DNA of 35,894 nucleotides from contig NZ_JACAPG010000022.1 of the NCBI RefSeq assembly GCF_013385825.1, positions 1 to 35,894 on the forward strand, read 5' to 3'. A program made the translations under genes and the position numbers. Shown piece by piece: positions 8,303 to 15,903 of this stretch. The first letter of the stretch is position 1, and every line of letters begins with the position of its first letter. Source of the DNA: Pseudomonas reactans. GTDB lineage: Bacteria > Pseudomonadota > Gammaproteobacteria > Pseudomonadales > Pseudomonadaceae. The notes under the pieces were generated by a model. The model worked only from the letters and a program-made list of their open reading frames with translations. It was not told the origin of the DNA and did no database searches.

Positions 8303-9027
8303 ACCGGATGATCGGGTTGTGGGCACACCCACGGTCGCGTTCTACCGTACTGGAGCGGGTATTCATCGAACGGGGCGACTTTGAGGTCTTCCACGAGCCG
8401 TTTGCGCACATGGCATTTTCCGAGGATTCAGCGATACCTTCGGATGAGTGGGATCACAGTTTGCCCACGACATACCCAGGTATAAAAGAGCATCTACTCA
8501 AGGCCCGTGAACATACGAACGTCTTTCATAAAGACATGTGTTATCACTGTTTGGATGACTTGAAAGTGGATGTTGGCTTTCTCGCGCAACAGGACAATAT
8601 CTTTCTTATTCGTGAACCCGCCAGCAGCATTATTTCCCATCATCGAGTGCATCCGAATATGCCGTTGCAGGCCATCGGGCATAAAGCGCTGTACGACATA
8701 TTTTGCGTGGTCACCAAACTGACCGGAAAAGTGCCTTATGTGATTAATGCGGATGATCTGGCCGCAGCGCCGGAGCGGGTGATTCGCAAACTATGTGATT
8801 ACCTGGATATTGAGTTTTTGCCACACGCCATGACATGGAAACGCGAGTGCCCGCCACAATGGAAGACGTGGCGTAGTTGGCATGTAGCAGCGGAAAACAG
8901 TGAGCGGATTGTTTTACCGCAACAGCACTGCGTTGATCTTGAGGTGTTCGATCAATACCCGAATTTAAAAGCCATGTACGAATACCACCGAACGTTTTAT
9001 GCGCGCATGAATGAGTTTTGCCAATAA
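8299..9027 (+). CDS. Sulfotransferase-like protein (PAPS-dependent fold)
   Basis: A 242-residue protein whose N-terminus has the sulfotransferase 5'-phosphosulfate loop pattern WAHPRSRST (8-16). A later 3'-phosphate-type segment, LIREPASSIISHH, is at 103-115. Members transfer sulfuryl from PAPS to hydroxyl or amine groups of small molecules in the cytosol. An APS kinase gene at the end of the same operon could supply PAPS, which supports the call. The start ATG overlaps the transaldolase stop (ATGA), so translation is probably coupled. The gene is strikingly AT-rich (one 60-base line counted at 37% GC), unlike the transaldolase before it, suggesting separate acquisition. Some proteins with this fold are not sulfotransferases. 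Confidence 0.7.
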   Translation: MNRMIGLWAHPRSRSTVLERVFIERGDFEVFHEPFAHMAFSEDSAIPSDEWDHSLPTTYPGIKEHLLKAREHTNVFHKDMCYHCLDDLKVDVGFLAQQDNIFLIREPASSIISHHRVHPNMPLQAIGHKALYDIFCVVTKLTGKVPYVINADDLAAAPERVIRKLCDYLDIEFLPHAMTWKRECPPQWKTWRSWHVAAENSERIVLPQQHCVDLEVFDQYPNLKAMYEYHRTFYARMNEFCQ

Positions 9028-9037
9028 GGATGGTTGT

Positions 9038-9763
9038 ATGAAGAAGTTGATTGTGACCGGAGCGGCCAACGGAATTGGCCGGGCCACTGTGGCATTGGCG
9101 ATCCAACAGGGCTACTTCGTTATCGGCGCTGACAAGGACGCCGAGGGCTTGAATGTTCTCCAAGGTCAATATGGTACTGATGTATTCGAAGCACAGGTTG
9201 CCGATTTCTCGGATATGGCCGTTATCAAGGGTTTTATTCCAGGGCTTTATGAGCGGCATGCAAGTGTTTATGGGTTGATCAATAACGCCGGTATTTATCA
9301 CGGCAAAAGTGTGTATGCCTATTCCGATGAGCAAATCGACGAGATCCTCACCGTCAACCTCAAGGCGCTGGTCTATTTGTCCAAGGACTTTGCCGAACGG
9401 GAGATGCAGCACGAAGCTCCGCGCAGCATCGTCAATATTGCTTCGGTGGCCGGTGAAGTGGGCAGCTGCGACGCGCTCTACGGCGCCACCAAGGCGGCGG
9501 TGATCGGCTTGACCAAGGCCAACGCCTGGAACTTTGCGCCGTTCGTGCGGGTGAATGTGGTATCTCCGGCGCTGATCCATGAAACCGCCATCTACGGCGC
9601 CATCCCCGAATACCGTCGCGCCGAATACGCCCGCCAGGAAGTCCTCAAGGATCCGATCCTGCCCAGTGGCGTGGCCGAAGTCATCTTGCTGCTGGCAGGC
9701 GATGCGATGCGGCACATCACCGGCAGGGTGATTCCTGTCGACAATGGAGCCTACCCACGATGA
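9038..9763 (+). CDS. SDR-family oxidoreductase
   Basis: A 241-residue short-chain dehydrogenase with TGAANGIG (7-14), NNAG (82-85) and catalytic Ser136, Tyr148 and Lys152 (YGATK), ending GRVIPVDNGAYPR. Asp32 after the second strand (GADKD) suggests NAD rather than NADP, because an acidic residue there normally excludes the 2'-phosphate. The role is oxidation or reduction of a carbinol or ketone in the pathway. ATG 9038 has AAGGA about 8 bases upstream and begins at the usual family N-terminus. It follows the sulfotransferase-like gene by 10 bases and overlaps the next gene by ATGA. Confidence 0.82.
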   Translation: MKKLIVTGAANGIGRATVALAIQQGYFVIGADKDAEGLNVLQGQYGTDVFEAQVADFSDMAVIKGFIPGLYERHASVYGLINNAGIYHGKSVYAYSDEQIDEILTVNLKALVYLSKDFAEREMQHEAPRSIVNIASVAGEVGSCDALYGATKAAVIGLTKANAWNFAPFVRVNVVSPALIHETAIYGAIPEYRRAEYARQEVLKDPILPSGVAEVILLLAGDAMRHITGRVIPVDNGAYPR

Positions 9764-10896
9764 GCCTTCCGGTGCGCAAGAAAAAACTGCTGCTGGTGGG
9801 CGCCGGCAACCTGTGCCTGCAGATCCTCAAGATTCTCGGGCCGAAAAACACGTTCGAGTTTGTGGTGCTGGGTCGCAACGAAGAGAACACGATTCGGTTG
9901 TGCAACCTGGTGGAACTGTCATGCGTGCAACTGGGGCAATTCATTGCGATCAAGCCAGTGATCGCTGACCTGACGGATATTGGCCGGGTGGCACAGTTGC
10001 TGCGCGATGAAGCCCCGGACATGCTGGTGAACTGTGCGTCGCTGCAGTCATGGCGAGTGATCACCGGGCTGCCCAAGTTGTCGTTCGAAAAGCTCGACCA
10101 GGCCCAGTTCGGCCCCTGGTTGCCGATGCACCTGACGTTGATGCATTGCCTGATGCAGGCAGTAAAAGCCTCTGGCATCACCACCAAAACCGTGAATGCG
10201 GCGTTCCCCGATGCGGTCAACCCGATCCTGGCGCGCGTCGGCTTGGCGCCGGACATCGGCGTGGGCAATGTGGCCAACCTGATTCCGGCCATGCGTCTTT
10301 CCATCGCCCGGTTGTTGGAGTGTGCCCCCGTCGATGTGCAAGTGCAGTTGTATGCCCAGCATTACTTCAGCCACTACGTGCCACGTGGTGGTTTGCCGCC
10401 GCGTGCGAGCTACCGCTTGTTGTATGAAGTACGCGATCGGCCGGAGGTGACGCGCCTGCCGGCCGAGGTGATTTTCTCGACGGTGAAATCCGAGTTCCGT
10501 CGCCTGGGCGGGGTGGATGGGCAGTTTCTCACCGCGTGCTCTGCGGTCACGGTCATCGAAGGGCTGTTTTCGCCCGTGCCGGTCCTGGTGCATGCGCCTG
10601 GTCCTCTCGGGCTTCCGGGCGGGTATCCGGTTTGGCTACACGATGGGCGGATCCAGGTGCAGTTTTCCGATGCCTGCCCAAGGGATGAGGCGATTCGTAT
10701 CAATACCATCTGCCAAAGCCAGGACGGCATCGACGAAATTCACTGTGATGGTTCGGTCACTTACAACCCGCAATGCATGGCCGTCATGCAATCGATGCTG
10801 GGGTATTCCAAGAACACCATGGCCATCGAGCAGTCCGCCGAGTTTGCCCGCGAGCTGGCGAGCAAATACCTGTCCTTCAAGAATTCAACCTGGTAG
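9760..10896 (+). CDS. Saccharopine dehydrogenase-like NAD(P)-binding protein
   Basis: A 378-residue protein with an N-terminal Rossmann motif LLLVGAGNLCLQ (11-21), followed by LVNCASLQSW, the layout of the saccharopine dehydrogenase NADP-binding superfamily. The rest is less familiar to me, but conserved-looking segments such as LIPAMRL and GPLGLPGGYPVW are present. Relatives reduce imines formed between an amine and a carbonyl, or act on carboxylated small molecules. A reductive amination step is therefore plausible but not shown. The start overlaps the SDR stop by ATGA. Homologues annotated only as hypothetical are likely. Confidence 0.6.
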   Translation: MSLPVRKKKLLLVGAGNLCLQILKILGPKNTFEFVVLGRNEENTIRLCNLVELSCVQLGQFIAIKPVIADLTDIGRVAQLLRDEAPDMLVNCASLQSWRVITGLPKLSFEKLDQAQFGPWLPMHLTLMHCLMQAVKASGITTKTVNAAFPDAVNPILARVGLAPDIGVGNVANLIPAMRLSIARLLECAPVDVQVQLYAQHYFSHYVPRGGLPPRASYRLLYEVRDRPEVTRLPAEVIFSTVKSEFRRLGGVDGQFLTACSAVTVIEGLFSPVPVLVHAPGPLGLPGGYPVWLHDGRIQVQFSDACPRDEAIRINTICQSQDGIDEIHCDGSVTYNPQCMAVMQSMLGYSKNTMAIEQSAEFARELASKYLSFKNSTW

Positions 10897-10903
10897 GTGT
10901 GTG

Positions 10904-11674
10904 ATGAATCAAGTTTCCAGAAACAAGCACAGCGCAGTTGCCAGTTATTCCACGCAGTACACGGCGGATTTCGTCGAGCGTTGGGATGAGTTGATCGATT
11001 GGGAAAAACGCAAGGCAGGGGAGGACGGGTTCTTCGAGAACCTGTTGCGCAGCCACGGTGCGCAAAAGGTGATCGACGTATCGACGGGCAGCGGTTTCCA
11101 TGCCGTTCAATTCAAGCAGGCGGGGTTTGAGGTGGTCGCCACGGATGGCAGCAGCACCATGTTGACCAAGGCGCGGGCGAATTTTCGCAAGCATGGCCTG
11201 GACATTCAGTCCCATTACCGAGACTGGCATTCACTGGATTCCCAAGAGCTTGGCCAGTTTGATGCCGTGGTGTGCCTGGGCAGTTCGTTGTGCCATGTCT
11301 TCGCCGACCACGATAGGTTGCGGGTGCTGGCGAAATTCCGCTCCTTGCTAAAGCCGGGTGGCTTGCTGATTGTGGATCAGCGTAATTTTTTCGCCATTCG
11401 TGCCGGCAACTTCAAGGCCAGCGGCAATTACTATTACTGCGGTACGCATGCGTCGGTCAGTCTGGGGGAGGTCAATGAGCATCTGTGTGAGTTCATCTAT
11501 TCCTTTGATAACGCAGAACAGTACCGGTTGCAGGTCTATCCCCTGTTGCCGGGTGAATTGAAGGGAGAAGTGCTCAAGTCCGGGTTCACTGACCATGAGA
11601 GTTACGGCGACTTCAAGGATGACTACGACATGATGGATTGTGATTTCGTCATCCACACGGCGCGCGCTGAATAG
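10904..11674 (+). CDS. SAM-dependent N-methyltransferase, glycine/sarcosine methyltransferase-like
   Basis: A 256-residue class I methyltransferase. The SAM site is VIDVSTGSGFH (56-66) with Asp81 (VVATDGS). The start SYSTQYTADFVERWDELIDWE, the central YYYCG and the end YGDFKDDY ... DFVIHTA strongly resemble bacterial glycine-sarcosine (and dimethylglycine) N-methyltransferases of betaine synthesis. I infer N-methylation of a glycine-like or other primary or secondary amine. No second methyltransferase is present, so full betaine synthesis from glycine here is uncertain. ATG 10904 follows the previous stop by 7 bases with a weak AGGTG site, so translation is probably coupled. Confidence 0.78.
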   Translation: MNQVSRNKHSAVASYSTQYTADFVERWDELIDWEKRKAGEDGFFENLLRSHGAQKVIDVSTGSGFHAVQFKQAGFEVVATDGSSTMLTKARANFRKHGLDIQSHYRDWHSLDSQELGQFDAVVCLGSSLCHVFADHDRLRVLAKFRSLLKPGGLLIVDQRNFFAIRAGNFKASGNYYYCGTHASVSLGEVNEHLCEFIYSFDNAEQYRLQVYPLLPGELKGEVLKSGFTDHESYGDFKDDYDMMDCDFVIHTARAE

Positions 11675-11684
11675 GGAGGGTTTG

Positions 11685-12914
11685 ATGAGCACACTCGTAC
11701 AGAGTAATGCCCGGCCACTGGACAGCGTCGTACTGGCGGTGGTCCTTACCGGGTTCGTGGCCAGCACTTATGGCTTTGGCGTCTACCTGTTCGCCAACCT
11801 GGTGGTGGACATGCGCCGCGACATCGGTTTCGACTACACCACGGTGGGCCTGATCACCGGCGGCGCGCAGATCGGCTTCCTGCTGTTTTCATCGGTGACA
11901 AGTTATATCAGCCGGTTTTTCGAGGGTTGGAAGATCAGCCTGGTATCAACGGTGATGACGTCCCTGGCGCTGCTGGGGTTGAGTGTCAGTCACAGCATTT
12001 GGCTGTCGGGCGCGTTGCTGATCTTGCTCGGCGGCTGTTCCGCCTCGGTGTACATCCCGTTGGCGGAGATTGTCGCGAAGGGTTTCAGCCCCGGCAATCG
12101 CTCGCGGGTCATGGGGCTGATTTCCAGCGGCACCAGCTACGGCGTATTCATCAACGGTTTGCTGGTGTCGTTCCTGACCTTGAATGGTGGCTGGCGCTCG
12201 ATCTGGCTCACCGCCGGCCTGATCTCGGTGGCCCTGTGCGTGCTGGCCTGGTTTCTGTTACGCAACCTCGCCGCGAGCCAGGACACCGGGTTTTCCGGGG
12301 AGCGCGCCACCGCCTTCGACAGTCGACAGCCCTGGCTCAGTCGTTCGTTGTACCTGACCTGGGCCATCGCCTTTCTCAATGGCATGGCGTTGCTGCCGTT
12401 CCAGACTTACCTGGCGCCGTTCCTGCGTGATGAGTTGGGTGTGTCGGTACAGGACACCGGGTTTATCTGGACCACCATCGGCGCGGTGGGCATGGCGTCG
12501 GGCTTCCTGGTGGGGTGGATCGCCGACAAGGTGGGCGTACGTGCGTCGCTGGCGATGTGTTTCCTGAGTGCGGGGCTGGCTGCCACCTTGGTGTTCAGTT
12601 TCAACAGCCTGCCGTTGTTCTACCTGGCGGCGTTTCTGTTTGCGCTGGCGTTTTATCCGATCTTCGGGCTGGTCCCCAGTTACATCGGGCAAATCGTGCC
12701 GGTCAGCCGGCTGACACAGGCTTTCGGGATTGCCAACGTATTGATCGGCCTGGGCGGCGTGTGCGGCAATTTCCTGGGCGGGTTCTCCAAGGATTTGACC
12801 GGGTCCTTCTCGACGGTCTACTGGGTGGTGGCACTGTTGCTGTTCGCGCAATGCGTGATGGTGTTCCTGTTGGGTAAACAGCCTGTTTCGGTGAAGGAGG
12901 GCGAGCAGCCATGA
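11685..12914 (+). CDS. MFS transporter, probable exporter of the operon product
   Basis: A 409-residue major facilitator protein with about 12 hydrophobic helices. There is an MFS loop between helices 2 and 3, and a second-half copy GWIADKVGVRAS in the loop between helices 8 and 9. A hydrophilic central loop (about 200-220) separates the halves. Its place inside a biosynthetic operon suggests export of the product or uptake of a precursor; direction cannot be read from sequence. ATG 11685 has a GGGAGGG site about 5 bases upstream, 10 bases after the methyltransferase stop. Its stop overlaps the APS kinase start (ATGA). Confidence 0.85.
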   Translation: MSTLVQSNARPLDSVVLAVVLTGFVASTYGFGVYLFANLVVDMRRDIGFDYTTVGLITGGAQIGFLLFSSVTSYISRFFEGWKISLVSTVMTSLALLGLSVSHSIWLSGALLILLGGCSASVYIPLAEIVAKGFSPGNRSRVMGLISSGTSYGVFINGLLVSFLTLNGGWRSIWLTAGLISVALCVLAWFLLRNLAASQDTGFSGERATAFDSRQPWLSRSLYLTWAIAFLNGMALLPFQTYLAPFLRDELGVSVQDTGFIWTTIGAVGMASGFLVGWIADKVGVRASLAMCFLSAGLAATLVFSFNSLPLFYLAAFLFALAFYPIFGLVPSYIGQIVPVSRLTQAFGIANVLIGLGGVCGNFLGGFSKDLTGSFSTVYWVVALLLFAQCVMVFLLGKQPVSVKEGEQP

Positions 12915-13513
12915 GTTATTTTCCAGACACGCCGCACCGGAACCTGCACGCGTTTGCGTTCAGTCACCGTTCTGGCATGAAACACAACCCCGTGGTCATC
13001 TGGATGACCGGGCTCTCCGCGTCCGGCAAGTCGACCATTGCCGATGCGTTGGACAATGCCCTGCAGGAACAGGGGCGGATCACTGCCATTATTGACGGCG
13101 ATTCGGTACGTAGCGGGCTTTGCCGAGACCTGGGTTTTACCGACAGCGACCGCGACGAGAATATCCGGCGTGTCGCCGAGGTGGCGCGGCTGATGCTGGA
13201 GGCGGGGTTGATCGTGATCGTGGCGCTGATTTCACCCTCGTCGGCGAGTCGGCACTACGCGCGCTCGATCATCGGCAACGAGTGCTTTGTTGAAGTGCAT
13301 GTGGACGCTCCGTTGGAAACCGCCGAGCAACGTGATCCAAAGGGCCTTTATAAAAAAGCCCGAGCGGGCTTGATCAAGAACTTTACCGGTATCGACTCCC
13401 GTTATGACGTGCCGGTATTTCCGGAAGTGCACTTGGACACCCAGGCGCTTTCAGTGGAACAGTCGGTTGCGACGATTCTTGATTGGCTGGCGCATAACGA
13501 CGTTCGCACTTAG
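12911..13513 (+). CDS. cysC: Adenylyl-sulfate (APS) kinase, stand-alone
   Basis: A 200-residue APS kinase that converts APS plus ATP to PAPS. The P-loop GLSASGKST is at 34-42, DGDSVR at 62-67 (usual DGDNVR) and RDLGFTDSDRDENIRR at 72-87. ISPS with the phosphoacceptor-type Ser (109 region) and DPKGLYKKARAG at 142-153 follow. Pseudomonads reduce APS directly, and their APS kinase is usually fused to CysN, so a separate copy in a biosynthetic operon points to dedicated PAPS supply for the sulfotransferase-like gene. The first 23 residues precede the family core, and an internal ATG at 12977 lacks a ribosome site. AAGGAGG lies about 10 bases before ATG 12911. Confidence 0.9.
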   Translation: MSYFPDTPHRNLHAFAFSHRSGMKHNPVVIWMTGLSASGKSTIADALDNALQEQGRITAIIDGDSVRSGLCRDLGFTDSDRDENIRRVAEVARLMLEAGLIVIVALISPSSASRHYARSIIGNECFVEVHVDAPLETAEQRDPKGLYKKARAGLIKNFTGIDSRYDVPVFPEVHLDTQALSVEQSVATILDWLAHNDVRT

Positions 13514-13542
13514 CCGTCTGTCTTTGCGCGGGGTTGACACGC

Positions 13543-13570
13543 TTTGCACGCTGAAAAAACAAGGTAATCT
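13543..13570 (+). promoter_or_regulatory. Putative sigma-70 promoter for the CGNR regulator gene
   Basis: TTTGCA (13543-13548) and TAATCT (13565-13570) are separated by 16 bases, about 40 bases before the ATG at 13610. A consensus TTGACA at 13534-13539 lies nearby but would give a 25-base spacer. The regulator may therefore be transcribed separately from the operon that ends at 13513. Confidence 0.35.
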
Positions 13571-13609
13571 GCGCCATCGCAGGGAGAACGCGTTTTTTCA
13601 GGAGTAGGC

Positions 13610-14254
13610 ATGACACATTTCACGGGCACTGCAAAATCGATCCGTCTGATTGGTGGGGCCCGGGTATTGGACTTTATCAATACCACCAACGGGCGTCGCC
13701 CTGGCACTTCGCTCAAGGTCATAGAGGAGCGACTCACCAGCTTTCAGTTCTTCTTCGAGTGGGCATTGCATGCGTCGTTGATCTCGGCCCGAGAGTTTGA
13801 TGACTATAAGCCGATGGTGTTTGCGTCATCCATGGCCTACCAGCCGGACCTGGACGCGATCATTGCCTTCAGGGAATGCCTGTACGCGGTGTTCTATCCG
13901 TTGTCGTTACAGGGTGCCGCGCCCGAGGACGCTTTGCAGCAAATCAACCAGATGTTCCAGCAAGGCGTTGCCTGGCGGGTGCTGCGTTCCGTGGAGGGCA
14001 AACCTGCCTGGGCGTGGAAGCCCTGCACCACGGCGCAGGAGCTGACGGCCATGGTGCTCGGGCGCTTGGCTATCGAGGCCACGCAGTTACTGGTCTCCGG
14101 TGATCTGCACGCATTGCGCATTTGCGGCGCCGCTGACTGTGATTGGGTGTTCTTCGATATCTCCAAGAACAAGCAGCGCAAATGGTGCCAGATGAGCGTC
14201 TGCGGCAGCCGCGAAAAGCTCAGCCGACTTAAGCACGTGGCCAGCACTGATTAG
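13610..14254 (+). CDS. CGNR zinc-finger / ABATE-domain transcriptional regulator
   Basis: A 214-residue protein with an N-terminal ABATE-type region (LDFINTTNGR near 20-29) and a C-terminal zinc finger. The finger has Cys172, Cys177, Cys193 and Cys198 in C-G-A-A-D-C-DWVFFD-SKN-RKWC-CGSR. The family name motif CGNR reads CGSR here. These proteins are presumed DNA-binding regulators. It lies 96 bases after the APS kinase with its own promoter candidate and faces the same way, so control of the operon, perhaps through the dyad at 6241-6269, is a reasonable guess. Ribosome site AGGAG is about 5 bases before the ATG. Confidence 0.8.
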   Translation: MTHFTGTAKSIRLIGGARVLDFINTTNGRRPGTSLKVIEERLTSFQFFFEWALHASLISAREFDDYKPMVFASSMAYQPDLDAIIAFRECLYAVFYPLSLQGAAPEDALQQINQMFQQGVAWRVLRSVEGKPAWAWKPCTTAQELTAMVLGRLAIEATQLLVSGDLHALRICGAADCDWVFFDISKNKQRKWCQMSVCGSREKLSRLKHVASTD

Positions 14255-14289
14255 TTTGAGGTCATCCGGCGGGTAGCAATTGCCCCGCT

Positions 14290-14310
14290 TAATAGGAAGC
14301 ATTACTATTC
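14290..14310 (+). promoter_or_regulatory. Fur-box-like sequence ahead of fecI
   Basis: An AT-rich island in a GC-rich intergenic region carries AATAG (14291-14295) and CTATT (14305-14309) around GAAGCATTA. It matches about 10 of 19 positions of the Fur consensus by my alignment. Ferric-citrate sigma factor genes are normally Fur-repressed, so the position fits, but the match is weak. Confidence 0.35.
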
Positions 14311-14337
14311 ACGCCCCGCCTACCCAGTGCACCCGCG

Positions 14338-14838
14338 ATGATCCCTCAGCCGCCCCGCAGAACAGGCTTTTTCGAACATTACGAAGAGTTGATCGGAACC
14401 TGGACGCGCCGGCTGAGAAACCGTCAGCAGGCCGAGGACCTGGCCCACGACACCTTTGTGCGAGTGTTGGAATCAAGCGCCGCTCAGGTTGAGCAACCGC
14501 GCGCTTATCTGCATCAGACCGCACGCAACATCGCAGTGGACGCCTATCGACGCGAAGACCGTCGCGAGGCCATCACGCTGGAAGCCTTTGATCAGCGCTC
14601 GCCCCACAGCGGCGACCCGGAGCACTTCATGCACGCGATCCAGTTGGCGGACTCTATCGAGCGAGCCTTGGCCGAGTTGCCGCTCAACTGCCGCAAGATT
14701 TTCATCTGGCAGAAAATCGAGGGCCTGACGCAGCAGGAAATCGCCGAACGCCTGGGGCTGTCTAAAAACATGGTGGAAAAGTATATGATCCGCACCCTGC
14801 GGCATCTGCGCGACCGCCTGGACGCGATGGCGCCATGA
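14338..14838 (+). CDS. fecI: ECF sigma factor, FecI-type
   Basis: A 166-residue extracytoplasmic-function sigma factor of the iron-starvation group. Region 2 includes RRLRNRQQAEDLAHDTFVRVLE (about 24-45). Region 4 ends in LTQQEIAERLGLSKNMVEKYMIRTLRHLR, the usual FecI/PvdS-type helix-turn-helix. It should direct transcription of the receptor gene downstream when FecR relays the ligand signal. A Fur-box-like element lies about 30 bases upstream. No clear ribosome site precedes ATG 14338, but the length matches the family. The stop overlaps the fecR start (ATGA). Confidence 0.92.
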   Translation: MIPQPPRRTGFFEHYEELIGTWTRRLRNRQQAEDLAHDTFVRVLESSAAQVEQPRAYLHQTARNIAVDAYRREDRREAITLEAFDQRSPHSGDPEHFMHAIQLADSIERALAELPLNCRKIFIWQKIEGLTQQEIAERLGLSKNMVEKYMIRTLRHLRDRLDAMAP

Positions 14839-15806
14839 CCCAAGGATCTTCCATGATGGATAACCGTGCCCGAGACGAAGCCGCGCAGTGGTTTGTGCGC
14901 CTGCAAGACGCCGAGTTGAGCGTTGCCGAGCGCCAGCGCTTCGACGCATGGCGCCTTGAGCATGCCGACCACCAATATGAGTTCGATGTGCTGCAAGGCC
15001 TGTGGAGTGCCACCGACCTGCTGCCCAAGGCGCGTTTGCAGGCGTTGTGCGAGACCCCGGTGGAGCGGCCCAAGCGCCGCGCCGTGTTGCGTTATGCGGT
15101 CGCCGCCAGTGTGGTCACCGTCGCTCTGGGTTTGGGCCTGTTCAGCGGGCTCGATCATCCCAAACCCTACAGTGCCGAGTTCAGCACGCGCCTGGGTGAA
15201 CATCGCCAGGTGGCCTTGCCCGATGGTTCGGTGATGGACCTCAACAGCCGCAGCGTGGTCGCGGTGCACTATGAAAAAGGCCGGCGTGGGGTGGAGCTCA
15301 AGCAGGGCGAGGCGATGTTCAGCGTCGAGCACGACACCAGTCGACCCTTTGTGGTGGCCGCCGGGGCAGGGCAGGTGACGGTGACCGGCACGCGCTTTGA
15401 TGTGCGCCGTGATGAAGACCAGACTCGCGTGATGGTCGAGGCCGGAACTGTGAAGGTGCAAGGTCATTCAGCGGACAAGGTCGTTACGCTGACGGCAGGC
15501 CTGGGTACCCACGTCGACAACAAAGGGTCGGTGGCAGCGGCCTACGCCGTGAACACCGAAGAATTGACCGCCTGGCGCACGGGCAAGCTGGTCTTCAACA
15601 ACGCTTCGCTGGGCGAAGTGGCGCGCGAGGTTTCGCGTTATCGCGAGCAACCGCTGCGGGTCAGTACGCCTGCGGTGGGTAGCCTGCGCCTGACCAGCGT
15701 GTTCAAGGCTAACGACACCGACGCCTTGCTCAAGGCGTTGCCGCACATCCTGCCGGTGGCCTTGCGCACCTTGCCGGACGGCAGCCAGGAAATTATTTCA
15801 CGCTGA
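14835..15806 (+). CDS. fecR: FecR-family anti-sigma / sigma regulator
   Basis: A 323-residue inner-membrane signalling protein. The cytoplasmic N-terminal part has the family AAQWFVRLQDAELSVAERQRF start and WRLEHADHQ. A single transmembrane helix spans about 84-106. The periplasmic FecR domain follows (about 115-215, STRLGEHRQVALPDGSVMDLNS), then a C-terminal STN-like tail that contacts the receptor signalling domain. It transmits the receptor signal to FecI. The start overlaps the fecI stop; ATG 14853 is an alternative that would shorten the protein by six residues. Confidence 0.92.
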   Translation: MTQGSSMMDNRARDEAAQWFVRLQDAELSVAERQRFDAWRLEHADHQYEFDVLQGLWSATDLLPKARLQALCETPVERPKRRAVLRYAVAASVVTVALGLGLFSGLDHPKPYSAEFSTRLGEHRQVALPDGSVMDLNSRSVVAVHYEKGRRGVELKQGEAMFSVEHDTSRPFVVAAGAGQVTVTGTRFDVRRDEDQTRVMVEAGTVKVQGHSADKVVTLTAGLGTHVDNKGSVAAAYAVNTEELTAWRTGKLVFNNASLGEVAREVSRYREQPLRVSTPAVGSLRLTSVFKANDTDALLKALPHILPVALRTLPDGSQEIISR

Positions 15807-15903
15807 CATTCAGGTTTTTTTCGAGTTCTTCGTCTTCTCCTGCAACTGCAACTGGTTTGCATTAACAGCCGCATACTCTTGCGATCACAGGACTAGGTTC
15901 GAC

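Noticed and set aside
13534..13539. Consensus TTGACA as -35 of the CGNR gene
   Set aside because: The nearest good -10 (TAATCT, 13565) would need a 25-base spacer; TTTGCA at 13543 fits better.
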